A stretch of 64,000 nucleotides of DNA, from contig WNWL01000003.1 of the NCBI GenBank assembly GCA_009733745.1, positions 186,001-250,000 on the forward strand, in the 5' to 3' direction. The stretch is from Oceanobacillus sp. HTM 045 (GTDB lineage: Bacteria > Pseudomonadota > Alphaproteobacteria > Rhodobacterales > Rhodobacteraceae). Position 1 is the first letter of the stretch, and every line of letters begins with the position of its first letter. The position numbers and the translations under genes are program-made. Below the pieces are notes generated by a model that worked only from the letters and a program-made list of their open reading frames with translations, had not been told where the DNA came from and made no database searches. Shown here piece after piece: positions 33,476-41,162 of this stretch.

Positions 33476-34264
33476 TCAGGCGGGGATCTCTTCGGGAATC
33501 GCCCCCGCGGCCATGAACAGCGGCGGGTGGTCGGTGATCACCCCGGTCAGCCCCTCGGCCCAGAAGGGCTGCATCAGCACCGGGTCGTTGATGGTGTAGA
33601 CCCGCACGTCGATGCCGTGGCGCGCGGCCTCGTGCAGCAGGCTGGCGGTGAGGTTGCGGAAGTTGAGATGGAGCGCCCCGGCGCGGAGCCGCTCGGCCTC
33701 CGCCACCCAGCCGGGCCCGGGCTTCTTGAACAGCACCGCCATCGGCTGGTCCGGCGCACCCTCGCGGAATGCGGTGAGCGCGTCGAGATCGAAGCTGGAG
33801 ACCAGCACGCGGGACTGCGCCCAGGGGCGCCGCGCCAGCGCCTCCAGCGCGGCGGCGGCGGTCTCGCGGGAGAGGCCGTGGGGCTTGAGTTCGAGGTTGG
33901 CGTGGAGGCCGTGCGCCTCGACGAGATCGAGCGCCTCCTCCAGCAGGGGGATGCGCTCGCCGGTGAACTCGGGCGCGCGCCAGCTTCCGGCGTCGATCTG
34001 CCCGAGGTCGGCGGCGGTGAGGTCGGCCAGCGCCGCCTCGCCTAGGCTCGCGGAGGTGGCGACCCGGCCCAGCCGGTCGTCGTGGTGGAGCACCGGCGTG
34101 CCGTCGCCGAACAGGGTGAGGTCGAACTCGACCCATGTGCAGCCCATCCGGGCGGCCATGTCGATGGCGGCGAGCGTGTTCTCCGGCGCGGCCTGGCTGG
34201 CGCCCCTGTGGGCGACGATCCTGCCACGATCCGCCACCCGCGGGATGCGCGCGTTGCGACCCAT
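33476..34264 (-). CDS. Glycerophosphodiester phosphodiesterase
   Basis: 262 aa TIM-barrel enzyme (GDPD/UgpQ type) releasing glycerol-3-phosphate from deacylated phospholipids. The start at 34264 has GGAGGG upstream. Active-site residues: His in VAHRGAS, ENT, Glu/Asp in WVEFDLTLFGDG, His in VLHHD and Glu-Lys in LELKPHG. No signal peptide, so cytoplasmic. Divergent from the OmpA/BON gene with a 71-bp shared upstream region. Confidence 0.93.
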   Translation of the reverse strand: MGRNARIPRVADRGRIVAHRGASQAAPENTLAAIDMAARMGCTWVEFDLTLFGDGTPVLHHDDRLGRVATSASLGEAALADLTAADLGQIDAGSWRAPEFTGERIPLLEEALDLVEAHGLHANLELKPHGLSRETAAAALEALARRPWAQSRVLVSSFDLDALTAFREGAPDQPMAVLFKKPGPGWVAEAERLRAGALHLNFRNLTASLLHEAARHGIDVRVYTINDPVLMQPFWAEGLTGVITDHPPLFMAAGAIPEEIPA

Positions 34265-34335
34265 TTCGACCCTCCCGCACCGGCGGAGTTGCACCCCGTG
34301 CCCGCGCCGTGCAAAACCGGCGCCCGGGAGGGCAT

Positions 34336-36228
34336 ATGCGCAGATACGTCCTGTTCGCAATGATATTCGCGGCCCTCGGGCTCGGCGCGTGGGTCGCCGG
34401 CCGGATCGGTGCGCGATCGTGGGAGAAACTGGTCGCCTCGCGGGTGATGCACGGGCTCACCACGCTCGAGATCGACTGGTGCGAGGTCGAGGTGGACGGG
34501 CTGGTGCTGACCCTGAAGGGGCGCGCGCCGGACGAGCCGACGCGGACCATGGCTCTGCAGACCGCGGCGGGCGTGGCGCCGGGGCTCGACGTGCTCGACC
34601 GCATCCAGCTTCGCCCCAGCCCGCCGCCGCCGCGCCCGCCGCTGGCCTTCGAGCTCTTGCGCGACAGCGAGGGCGTGACGCTGACCGGCAACCTCGCCGG
34701 GGCGGCGATGCGCGACCGTCTGGTGGAGGGGCTGGGCCCCGACATGGTGCTGCACGACCTCGCCAGCACCGAGGCGCGCAGGCCCCGGCCCGGCTGGGGC
34801 GCGGAACTGGAGATCGCGGTGCGGGCGGCGCGGGCGCTGCCCTCGGCGCGGGTGGTGGTGACGCAGGGCAGCGTGCATGTCAGCGGCGTCGCCGCCGACC
34901 CGGCGGCGCGGGATGCGTTGGCGACCGAACTGCGGCTCGCCGCGGGCGAGCGGGTGGAGCTGGTGACGGAACTGCGGGTGCCGAAGCGGGTGCTGGTGCC
35001 GTTCCGCTTCGAGATGACCCGGCTGCCGGGCGAGGCGATGCCGCGGATCGGCGCCTGCGCGGCGCGCGACGAGGCGGAACGGGCCGAGCTGGAGACGCTG
35101 ATCGGCGGCATCGCGCCGTCGCCCGGCGGCGGTCGCTGCGCCTCGGGCCTCGGCGGACCGGAGGGGGACTGGACCGGCGCGGTGGAAGCCTCGGTGGCGG
35201 CGTTGCAAACCCTGCCGGCGGGGCGGGTGCAGCTCGACGGGCGGCGGGTGACGCTGACCGGCTACCCGCCGGTCGAGGAGGCCGCCTTCACCGCGGCGAT
35301 GACCATGCTGGCGACCGAGCTGCCGGACGGGTTCGAGCTTGGCGGGCGAATCGAGACCCCGCCGGAGGACCCGGAGCTGAAGGGCCGCCTGACCTACTGG
35401 CTGACGGCGGAGCGCGACGCGGAGGGTGCGGTTGCGCTGGCCGGGGTGGCGCCGGGCACGGCGGTGCGCGACGCGATCATGGCCTACGCGGCGGCGCTCT
35501 ACGGCGCGGGGGCGGTCTCGGGCGAGGTGAAGGTCTCGGACGTGCCGCCGCCGCGGGGCTGGCACCGGGCGGCGCTGGGCGCGGTGACGGCGCTGGGCGT
35601 GCTCGACCGGGGCAGCCTGGAGATCAGCGGCGCGGCGGTGGAGATCGCCGGGCTGACCGACCGGCCGGAGACGGCGGCGCGGGCGCACGCGATCCTGGTG
35701 GAGAACGCCGACGCGTTCCGGATCGGCTCGCGGATCGAGGTGGACCTCGCCGCGGCGCTGGCGGCGATGGAACTGCCGGCGGAGCCCTGCGCGGCGCGGC
35801 TGACGGCGATCTTGCAGGCGGAGCCGATCCTGTTCGATCCGGGCTCGGCCTCGATCATGAAGGCGAGCCGCCCGACGGTGCCGGAGCTGGCCGACGTGCT
35901 GGCGCGCTGCCCGGAAGCGCGGTTCGAGCTGGCGGGCTATACCGACAGCCAGGGGGCGGACGACATGAACCAGCGGTTGTCCAGGGCGCGGGCGGAGGCG
36001 CTGCTGGACGCGCTGGTCGCCACCGGCATCTCGCCGGGCAGGCTGGCGGCGCGGGGCTACGGCGAGGCCGACCCGGTGGCGGACAACGGCACGCCGGAGG
36101 GCCGCGCGCTCAACCGGCGGATCGAGTTCCACCCGATGGTGGAGGAACCTGAGCCGGAAGCGGAAGTGGAGCCCGAGGCCTTGCCGGAAGGTGAGCCGGG
36201 CGCGGAACCGGCGGGGGATGGCGGATGA
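34336..36228 (+). CDS. OmpA-domain protein with BON-like repeats
   Basis: 630 aa; ATG at 34336 after GGGAGGG. An N-terminal membrane anchor (VLFAMIFAALGLGAWVAG) is followed by several BON-like units (for example VDGLVLTLKGRAP, VHVSGVAADPAAR, GRRVTLTGYPPVEE, AAVEIAGLTDRPE). The C-terminal OmpA peptidoglycan-binding domain (about 490-600) has LAGYTDSQGADDMNQRLSRA and NRRIEF. A Pro/Glu-rich acidic tail ends it. It probably spans from the inner membrane to the cell wall. The stop overlaps the next gene by four bases. Confidence 0.88.
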   Translation: MRRYVLFAMIFAALGLGAWVAGRIGARSWEKLVASRVMHGLTTLEIDWCEVEVDGLVLTLKGRAPDEPTRTMALQTAAGVAPGLDVLDRIQLRPSPPPPRPPLAFELLRDSEGVTLTGNLAGAAMRDRLVEGLGPDMVLHDLASTEARRPRPGWGAELEIAVRAARALPSARVVVTQGSVHVSGVAADPAARDALATELRLAAGERVELVTELRVPKRVLVPFRFEMTRLPGEAMPRIGACAARDEAERAELETLIGGIAPSPGGGRCASGLGGPEGDWTGAVEASVAALQTLPAGRVQLDGRRVTLTGYPPVEEAAFTAAMTMLATELPDGFELGGRIETPPEDPELKGRLTYWLTAERDAEGAVALAGVAPGTAVRDAIMAYAAALYGAGAVSGEVKVSDVPPPRGWHRAALGAVTALGVLDRGSLEISGAAVEIAGLTDRPETAARAHAILVENADAFRIGSRIEVDLAAALAAMELPAEPCAARLTAILQAEPILFDPGSASIMKASRPTVPELADVLARCPEARFELAGYTDSQGADDMNQRLSRARAEALLDALVATGISPGRLAARGYGEADPVADNGTPEGRALNRRIEFHPMVEEPEPEAEVEPEALPEGEPGAEPAGDGG

Positions 36229-36623
36229 TCACGGGTACGGACCTCGCGCTGGCGATCACGGCGGTGCTGATCTTCTCGGTGCTGGTCGGCTGGTGCCTGC
36301 ACTGGCTCTGGGTGCGCATGGGCATGGCCGCGGCCAGCCCGGAGGAGCATATCCGCGACCTGGTGGACCGGCTGCACAACGCCGACCGGGCGCGGGAGGA
36401 GGCCGAGGAGGCCCGGATCCGCGCCGAGAGCCGCCTGTCGGCGCGCGAGGCGGAGATGGACAACCGCATGGCGGCGATGCAGGCCCGGCTCGACGGCGCG
36501 ATCGAGGGCCGCGAGGCGCAGCTTGCGCAGGAGCTGCGCGAGGCGAAGGCCGAGCTGGAGGCGATGGAGGACGGGCTGAGGAACGCCCGCATCCGCATCG
36601 CGGAACTGGAGCAGGCGCGGTAG
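36225..36623 (+). CDS. Membrane-anchored coiled-coil protein
   Basis: 132 aa. One N-terminal membrane span (about residues 7-30) then a continuous Glu/Ala/Arg-rich coiled coil from about 45 to 130. The ATG overlaps the OmpA/BON gene stop, so the two proteins are made together and may interact at the envelope. No named family. Confidence 0.78.
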   Translation: MITGTDLALAITAVLIFSVLVGWCLHWLWVRMGMAAASPEEHIRDLVDRLHNADRAREEAEEARIRAESRLSAREAEMDNRMAAMQARLDGAIEGREAQLAQELREAKAELEAMEDGLRNARIRIAELEQAR

Positions 36624-36634
36624 GGGTAAGAGCA

Positions 36635-36786
36635 GAGAGCCATGTCCGGCCCTGGTCGGGCGTTGTGCTTGTTGGGGTCAGCTTGATTTATCCCGGCAAG
36701 ACCTCCCGAGATCCAAGCCATTTGCAGCGTTGCAGAACGCCCGGCCCGGGGGAGGGCCGGACGTGGCCCGGGCTGGTCGCCCGGGC
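36635..36786 (+). repeat. 150-bp hairpin-rich intergenic element, copy 1
   Basis: Aligns end to end with copy 2 (41001-41152), both 152 bp with no net gap and roughly 80% identical by eye. Shared strings include GTCCGGCCCTGGTCGGGCGT near the left end and CGTGGCCCGGGCTGGTCGCC at the right. The right end is a perfect hairpin GCCCGGGC-TGGTC-GCCCGGGC (36766-36786). It lies between convergent genes (coiled-coil gene and moaE). Not coding: an in-frame TGA interrupts the frame open in the other copies. Confidence 0.8.
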
Positions 36787-36887
36787 CGTGGCTGGTCGGA
36801 GTGCCATGGATGGTCAGCCACGGGTAAATTGGCCAGCCGCGCGCCGCGGTCGGGTCGCTGCCAGCGGCGGAACACCCGACGCGGCGC
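36787..36887. terminator. Nested hairpins before the moaE 3' end
   Basis: Stem CCGTGGCTG/CAGCCACGG (36786-36794 with 36815-36823) and a 14-bp stem with one bulge formed by 36841-36855 and 36874-36887 (GCGCCGCGGTCGGGT against ACCCGACGCGGCGC), ending 4 bp before the moaE stop. Probably a two-way terminator. It resembles the hairpins at 24876-24996. Confidence 0.6.
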
Positions 36888-36890
36888 TCC

Positions 36891-37331
36891 CTACCCCCAG
36901 CGTTCCGTCGCGGCGTCGTCGGAATCGCGGGCGTCGACCCAGTTCGCACCTTCGGGGCCTTCCTCCTTCTTCCAGAAGGGGGCCTTGGTCTTGAGGAAAT
37001 CCATCACGAACTCCGCCGCCTCGAAGGCGGCCTGCCGGTGGCGGCTGGCGGTGAGCACGAGGACGATGTTGTCGCCCGTCGCGAGGCGGCCGTGGCGGTG
37101 GATGATGCGCACGGCGGAGAGCGGCCAGCGGGCGCGGGCCTCGGCCTCGATCTCCTCCAGCGCCTTCTCGGTCATGCCGGGATAGTGCTCCAGCTCCATC
37201 GCCGTCAGCCCGCCGGTGCCGCGGACGAGGCCGGTGAAGCTGACCACCGCGCCGATATCGGCGTCGCCCGCGGTCAGGCGCGCCATCTCGGCGGCGATGT
37301 CGAAGTCCTCCTGCTGGACCGAGACGCTCAT
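36891..37331 (-). CDS. moaE: Molybdopterin synthase catalytic subunit MoaE
   Basis: 146 aa from ATG 37331; a GTG at 37358 overlapping the moaD stop (GTGA) would add nine residues. MoaE converts precursor Z to molybdopterin with MoaD-thiocarboxylate. Conserved: GAVVSFTGLVRG, the HRHGRLATGDNIV loop with the active-site Arg/His, and catalytic-region KTKAPFWKKE. It ends the SRPBCC-sigma-pgsA-moaD-moaE operon. Confidence 0.94.
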   Translation of the reverse strand: MSVSVQQEDFDIAAEMARLTAGDADIGAVVSFTGLVRGTGGLTAMELEHYPGMTEKALEEIEAEARARWPLSAVRIIHRHGRLATGDNIVLVLTASRHRQAAFEAAEFVMDFLKTKAPFWKKEEGPEGANWVDARDSDDAATERWG

Positions 37332-37354
37332 GCGGGACTGCTCATCCGACTGGC

Positions 37355-37600
37355 TCACCCGCCCGTGACGGGCGGGAAGAAGGCCACCTCGCGCGCGCCG
37401 GCGAGCGGCGTGGAGAGGTCGGCCTGCTGCTGGTCCACCGCGACGCGCACGGCGGATAGGTCGGCGAAGGCGGCGGCGTAGCGCTCCTCGCGCGCGGTCA
37501 GCTCGCCGACGAGGTCGGAGACGGTGGCTGCCGCGGTCTCGATCTCCTCCGAGCCGTGGCCGACGCGCTCGCGCATCCAGGCGAAGTAGAGCACCTTCAT
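37355..37600 (-). CDS. moaD: Molybdopterin synthase sulfur carrier MoaD
   Basis: 81 aa ubiquitin-like protein ending in the required Gly-Gly (PPVTGG), which is thiocarboxylated and donates sulfur to precursor Z. N-terminal KVLYFAWMRERVG strand-helix is typical. The ATG overlaps the pgsA stop (ATGA) and the stop overlaps or nearly abuts moaE. Confidence 0.95.
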   Translation of the reverse strand: MKVLYFAWMRERVGHGSEEIETAAATVSDLVGELTAREERYAAAFADLSAVRVAVDQQQADLSTPLAGAREVAFFPPVTGG

Positions 37601-38199
37601 CGCGTTCCCTCCCGGGCGGCGATATGTGCCAGCCCCTTCCGGAAATAGTCCCAGCCGGTCAGCAATGTAAGCCCCGCGGCGACCCAGAGCAGGATCACGA
37701 TCCAGCCCTCGATGGCGCCGAACACCGAGGCCGCCGTCTCGCTGGTGGCGCGGGCGGCGTGGAACGGGGCGAGGAACAGGAAGCCGCCGATGGCGCAGAG
37801 CTGCGCCGTGGTCTTCCACTTGGCGAGTTGCGTCACGGGCAGCTTCACGTCGCCGAGGAACTCGCGCAGCCCCGAGACCAGCACTTCGCGGAGCAGGATC
37901 ACCACGGCGGGCACGACGAAGAGCCACTCCGCCCCGAACCCGATGAAGGCCAGCGTGAAGAGCGCGATGACCACCATCGCCTTGTCTGCGATCGGGTCGA
38001 GCATCTTGCCGAAGGCGCTTTCCTGCCCGAGCCTGCGCGCGAGGTAGCCGTCGAAGAAATCCGTCACCGCCGCGCCGGTGAAGAGCGCGAAGGCCAGCCA
38101 GTCGGCAAGGGGCCGCGGCAGCAGGACGAAGCAGAGCGCCACGCAGGGCGCGGCGATCACCCGGCCGAGGGTGAGCATGTTCGGGACGGTCCATTCCAT
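37597..38199 (-). CDS. pgsA: CDP-diacylglycerol--glycerol-3-phosphate phosphatidyltransferase
   Basis: 200 aa inner-membrane enzyme making phosphatidylglycerophosphate, the precursor of PG and cardiolipin. The CDP-alcohol phosphotransferase motif is complete: DFFDGYLARRLGQESAFGKM with the following DPIADK. ATG at 38199 starts MEWTVPNMLTLGR, typical of PgsA. 7 bp after the sigma-factor gene. Confidence 0.96.
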   Translation of the reverse strand: MEWTVPNMLTLGRVIAAPCVALCFVLLPRPLADWLAFALFTGAAVTDFFDGYLARRLGQESAFGKMLDPIADKAMVVIALFTLAFIGFGAEWLFVVPAVVILLREVLVSGLREFLGDVKLPVTQLAKWKTTAQLCAIGGFLFLAPFHAARATSETAASVFGAIEGWIVILLWVAAGLTLLTGWDYFRKGLAHIAAREGTR

Positions 38200-38206
38200 G
38201 AGGCTG

Positions 38207-39052
38207 CTATCCCACGGCCCGGCCCGGCCCCGCAAGGGGCGGCTCGCCCGCGTCGAGCGCGGACATCACCAGCCGGCCCACGTCGGTCGGGAAGTCGGGG
38301 TTGGAGCGCATCAGCGCGGCGGCGGCGCGGCCCCGTTCCAGCCGGGCGATTTCGGCACGGATCTCGGCAATGGGCTGAGTGCCGGGAGGCGGGCCGGAAC
38401 CCCGCCGGACCCGCCCGAGGCGTTCGGCCTGCGCCACGCGGCGGTCGCAGCGGCAGGCGGCGGCGTCGGAGACGAGGCCGCAGCGGGCCTGCACGAAACC
38501 CGTCACCAGCGCCCGCGCGCGGCGGAGGCGCTGGCGGAAGGCGGGGGCCGTGGTCTCCAGCGCCGCGGCGGCCTCGGCGTCGGACAGCTCGAAGATCTCG
38601 CCGAGGATGTAGGCGGCGCGGAGCGGCCGGGTCAGGCAGGTCAGCAGCGCCAGGGTGCAGCCGACCTTGACCTGCTCGATCATGGCGCGGGTCTCCGGGT
38701 CTTCCGCGGCGTGGTCCGGCAGGTCCTCCAGCCCGTCCGAGAGGTCGTCGGCGAAGCCGCAGAAGGTGAGGCGCCGCGCCTCCAGCGCGCCGCGGCGGCG
38801 GACATGGACGAGATGCCGGCAGGCGACGCGGAAGGCCCATGCCCCGGCGGCGGCGGGCTCGCGCACCGCGCCGAGGCCGGTGACGACCTTGACGAGGATT
38901 TCCTGCGCGGCGTCCTCCGCGTCGGCGGGATGGCCGAGCATCCGGACCGCCAGGTTGTAGACCGGGCGCTGCATGGCGGCGACCAGCGCCTCCAGGGCGT
39001 CGCGGCCACCCTCGCGGGCGGCCACGACCAAGGCTGGATCGAGGATGATCAC
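38207..39052 (-). CDS. ECF-type RNA polymerase sigma factor with Cys-rich C-terminal extension
   Basis: 281 aa. GTG start at 39052 overlaps the SRPBCC gene stop (GTGA). Sigma region 2 (about 30-85, VYNLAVRMLGHPADAEDAAQ) and region 4 (about 133-185, LSDAEAAAALETTAPAFRQR) are present. About 95 extra residues follow, with Cys191, Cys200 and Cys202 (CGLVSDAAACRC) that could bind metal. Such C-terminal extensions can replace a separate anti-sigma factor. Co-translation with an SRPBCC protein suggests a sensing module; its position at the head of the pgsA-moa operon is notable. Confidence 0.86.
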   Translation of the reverse strand: MIILDPALVVAAREGGRDALEALVAAMQRPVYNLAVRMLGHPADAEDAAQEILVKVVTGLGAVREPAAAGAWAFRVACRHLVHVRRRGALEARRLTFCGFADDLSDGLEDLPDHAAEDPETRAMIEQVKVGCTLALLTCLTRPLRAAYILGEIFELSDAEAAAALETTAPAFRQRLRRARALVTGFVQARCGLVSDAAACRCDRRVAQAERLGRVRRGSGPPPGTQPIAEIRAEIARLERGRAAAALMRSNPDFPTDVGRLVMSALDAGEPPLAGPGRAVG

Positions 39053-39468
39053 CGGCTTTCCAGCAGCGTCTTCAGGCCGGCCAGTTCCCGGGCGAGGATG
39101 CCGCGCTGGGCCTCCAGCGCGCCTTCGAGGTCTTCCAGCGGCACCGGCGGGGCCATCAGGGTGAAGGCGTAGATGGCGCGGCCCTCCCCGTCCGGCGTGA
39201 CGCGGGAGCGGGCCTCGCCGACGGAGCCGTCGGGGAAGCTCATGCGCCAGTCGACGGTGCCGGTGGCCGCGTGCGCCTCGGTGGCGAGGCGGATCTCCAC
39301 GCTGCCGCCGGGGGTCTCCAGCAGGGCGCTTTCGCGGTCCGCCCGCCTGAAGGCGTTGGTCCATTTCGGCAGGTTCGCCGGGTCGGCGATATAGGCGAAG
39401 GCGTCGGCCGCCGGGACGGCGATGCCGATGGATTGCACGTCGAAGGTCTTCGTCTCGGGGGTCTTCAT
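39049..39468 (-). CDS. SRPBCC (START/AHSA1-like) domain protein
   Basis: 139 aa cytoplasmic helix-grip protein (IGIAVPAADAFAYIADPANLPKW, VDWRMSFPDGSVGEARSRV). The fold binds hydrophobic ligands in a deep cavity. It overlaps the ECF sigma gene, so it may sense a ligand or partner of that sigma factor; this is inferred from coupling only. GGAG precedes the ATG at 39468. Confidence 0.85.
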   Translation of the reverse strand: MKTPETKTFDVQSIGIAVPAADAFAYIADPANLPKWTNAFRRADRESALLETPGGSVEIRLATEAHAATGTVDWRMSFPDGSVGEARSRVTPDGEGRAIYAFTLMAPPVPLEDLEGALEAQRGILARELAGLKTLLESR

Positions 39469-39570
39469 CTCGGGTCTCCTCTTTGCGGCACCCCGTGAGC
39501 GGGGTGTCGGGGAGAAAGAGGGCGGCGGAGGCGAATGCGTGACTCGGAAAATGCACCGGGTGATCGCGGT

Positions 39571-40188
39571 TCAGGCGGAGGCGGCGGAGATGGTGGCGGC
39601 GCGCAGGTCCTCGAAGCCGCGGGCCATGTCGTCGGCCAGCGCGTCCAGCTCGGCGCGCGGCGTGCCGCGATGGGCCTCGATGCGGAGCGCGTTGAGCTGC
39701 GACTGGAAGCGCCGCGCGAGGCGCATGGCGTCTGCGTCGGGCGCGATCTCGCCCTGCGCCTGCGCGCGCTCGAAGGCGGCGGCGAACTCGTCCCGCATGG
39801 CGTCGAGATAGCCGCGCGACCGATCGGCGATCTCCGGTTCCGCGGCGGTGGTGTCGAGCAGCGTCTTGACGATCATGCAGGCCGCGGTCGCCGCCTCGTC
39901 CTCGACGACGCCGGCGGTCGCGCGGAGCAGGCCGGCGAGGGCCGCGACCGGCGAGGGTGCCTCCTCCAGCCGGGCGCGGAGGTCGTCGCGGCTGCGCTCG
40001 AAGTACCGCTGCAGGGCGGCGAGGTAGAGCGCCTCCTTGCTGGAGAAGGCGGCGTAGATGCTGCCGGGCCTCATGTTCAGCGCGGCCTCGAGGTCCTTCA
40101 GCGAGGTCGCGTGATACCCCTTGGCCCAGAACAGCCTCATCGCCGCGTCCAGCGCGGCGTCGCGGTCATGTGGTGGCGAGCGTTTCAT
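39571..40188 (-). CDS. TetR family transcriptional regulator
   Basis: 205 aa; ATG at 40188. N-terminal HTH (about 8-55: AMRLFWAKGYHATSLKDLEA, then MRPGSIYAAFSSKEAL) and a ligand-binding helical C-terminus of the TetR_C_16/AcrR-like type with a cysteine in ATAACMIVK. Divergent from an AhpD-like gene. Two tandem palindromes lie in the 186-bp spacer and are its likely operator. Confidence 0.93.
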   Translation of the reverse strand: MKRSPPHDRDAALDAAMRLFWAKGYHATSLKDLEAALNMRPGSIYAAFSSKEALYLAALQRYFERSRDDLRARLEEAPSPVAALAGLLRATAGVVEDEAATAACMIVKTLLDTTAAEPEIADRSRGYLDAMRDEFAAAFERAQAQGEIAPDADAMRLARRFQSQLNALRIEAHRGTPRAELDALADDMARGFEDLRAATISAASA

Positions 40189-40255
40189 GATTTCGTGAAC
40201 ATAAGGGCGTTCCGCGCGTTTGTCCCGTACCCGCGGCGCGACCGGCCGATCACGC

Positions 40256-40295
40256 TTGAGTGATTGCTCAATAGAGCTATTGAGTGATCGCTCAA
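40256..40295. promoter_or_regulatory. Tandem palindromic operator of the TetR regulator
   Basis: Two 16-bp near-palindromes, TTGAGTGATTGCTCAA (40256-40271) and TTGAGTGATCGCTCAA (40280-40295), differ at one base and are spaced 24 bp start to start. They lie 68 bp from the tetR start and 80 bp from the AhpD-like gene, as expected for autoregulation plus control of the divergent gene. Confidence 0.8.
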
Positions 40296-40374
40296 GAGCC
40301 ATACATCCCCTCGCATCGAACCGGCGCGGTCACCCGCGCCCGACCCGAAACCCGACCGGATACGAGGAACACCG

Positions 40375-40938
40375 ATGACCGAGTTCACGCTCCACGACGA
40401 GACCACCGCGCCCGAGGCATCGAAGCCGCTGCTGGCGAGCTCCAAGGCGAATTTCGGCTTCATCCCCGGCCTCCACAAGGTTCTCGCCGAGGCCCCGGCG
40501 GTGCTGGAGGGCTACCAGCGCCTGCACGAGCTGTTCCAGGAGACCAGCTTCGACAAGGACGAGCTGACGGTGGTGTGGCAGACGATCAACGTCGAGAACC
40601 AATGCCACTACTGCGTCCCGGCCCATACCGGTATCGCCAGGGCGATGGGCGTGGACGACGCGATCACCGAGGCGCTGCGCAACGAGACCCCGCTGCCGAA
40701 CGCCCGGCTGGAGGCGCTGCGCGACTTCACCCTGAGCGTCGTGCGCGACCGCGGCTTCGTCGACGAGGCGAACGTGCAGGCCTTCCTCGACGCGGGCTTC
40801 ACCAGGCGCAACATCCTCGAGGTGCTGCTCGGCTACGCGCAGAAGGTGATCTCGAACTACACTAACCACCTGGCGCACACGCCGGTGGACAAGGTGTTCG
40901 AGAAGTTCGCCTGGGAGCGCACCGACAAGGCCGCGTGA
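40375..40938 (+). CDS. Carboxymuconolactone decarboxylase/AhpD-like protein
   Basis: 187 aa. The AhpD-like active site is Cys77-His-Tyr-Cys80 with His84 (NQCHYCVPAHTG), suggesting a peroxidatic or disulfide-reducing activity; the family also holds decarboxylases. The N-terminal KANFGFIPGLHKVLAEAP is typical of the peroxidase-related subgroup. Probably controlled by the divergent TetR protein in response to an oxidant or toxic compound. An intrinsic terminator follows. Confidence 0.9.
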   Translation: MTEFTLHDETTAPEASKPLLASSKANFGFIPGLHKVLAEAPAVLEGYQRLHELFQETSFDKDELTVVWQTINVENQCHYCVPAHTGIARAMGVDDAITEALRNETPLPNARLEALRDFTLSVVRDRGFVDEANVQAFLDAGFTRRNILEVLLGYAQKVISNYTNHLAHTPVDKVFEKFAWERTDKAA

Positions 40939-40960
40939 GGCCGTTGCATCCGAGATGAAG

Positions 40961-40990
40961 GGGCGGGCGGCGGTTTCTGCCCGCCCTTTT
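40961..40990 (+). terminator. Intrinsic terminator of the AhpD-like gene
   Basis: An 8-bp perfect stem GGGCGGGC/GCCCGCCC followed at once by TTTT, 22 bp after the stop. Confidence 0.88.
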
Positions 40991-41000
40991 CGTTTGTGCT

Positions 41001-41152
41001 GAGGGACACGTCCGGCCCTGGTCGGGCGTGGTGCTTTTTGGGGTCTGCCTGGTTTATGGCGGCAACCCCTCCTGCCCTTAGAACCTCTTGCAGCGGCAGA
41101 GAACGCCCGGCCAAGGGGAGGGCCGGGCGTGGCCCGGGCTGGTCGCCCGGGC
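41001..41152 (+). repeat. 150-bp hairpin-rich intergenic element, copy 2
   Basis: The best-preserved copy. It starts GAGGGACACGTCCGGCCCTG and ends with the hairpin GCCCGGGC-TGGTC-GCCCGGGC (41132-41152). An inner 10-bp hairpin ACGCCCGGCC/GGCCGGGCGT lies at 41103-41112 with 41121-41130. It lies between two convergent genes, beyond the AhpD-like gene's own terminator, so it is more than a simple terminator. Confidence 0.8.
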
Positions 41153-41162
41153 TGAGCGTGGG

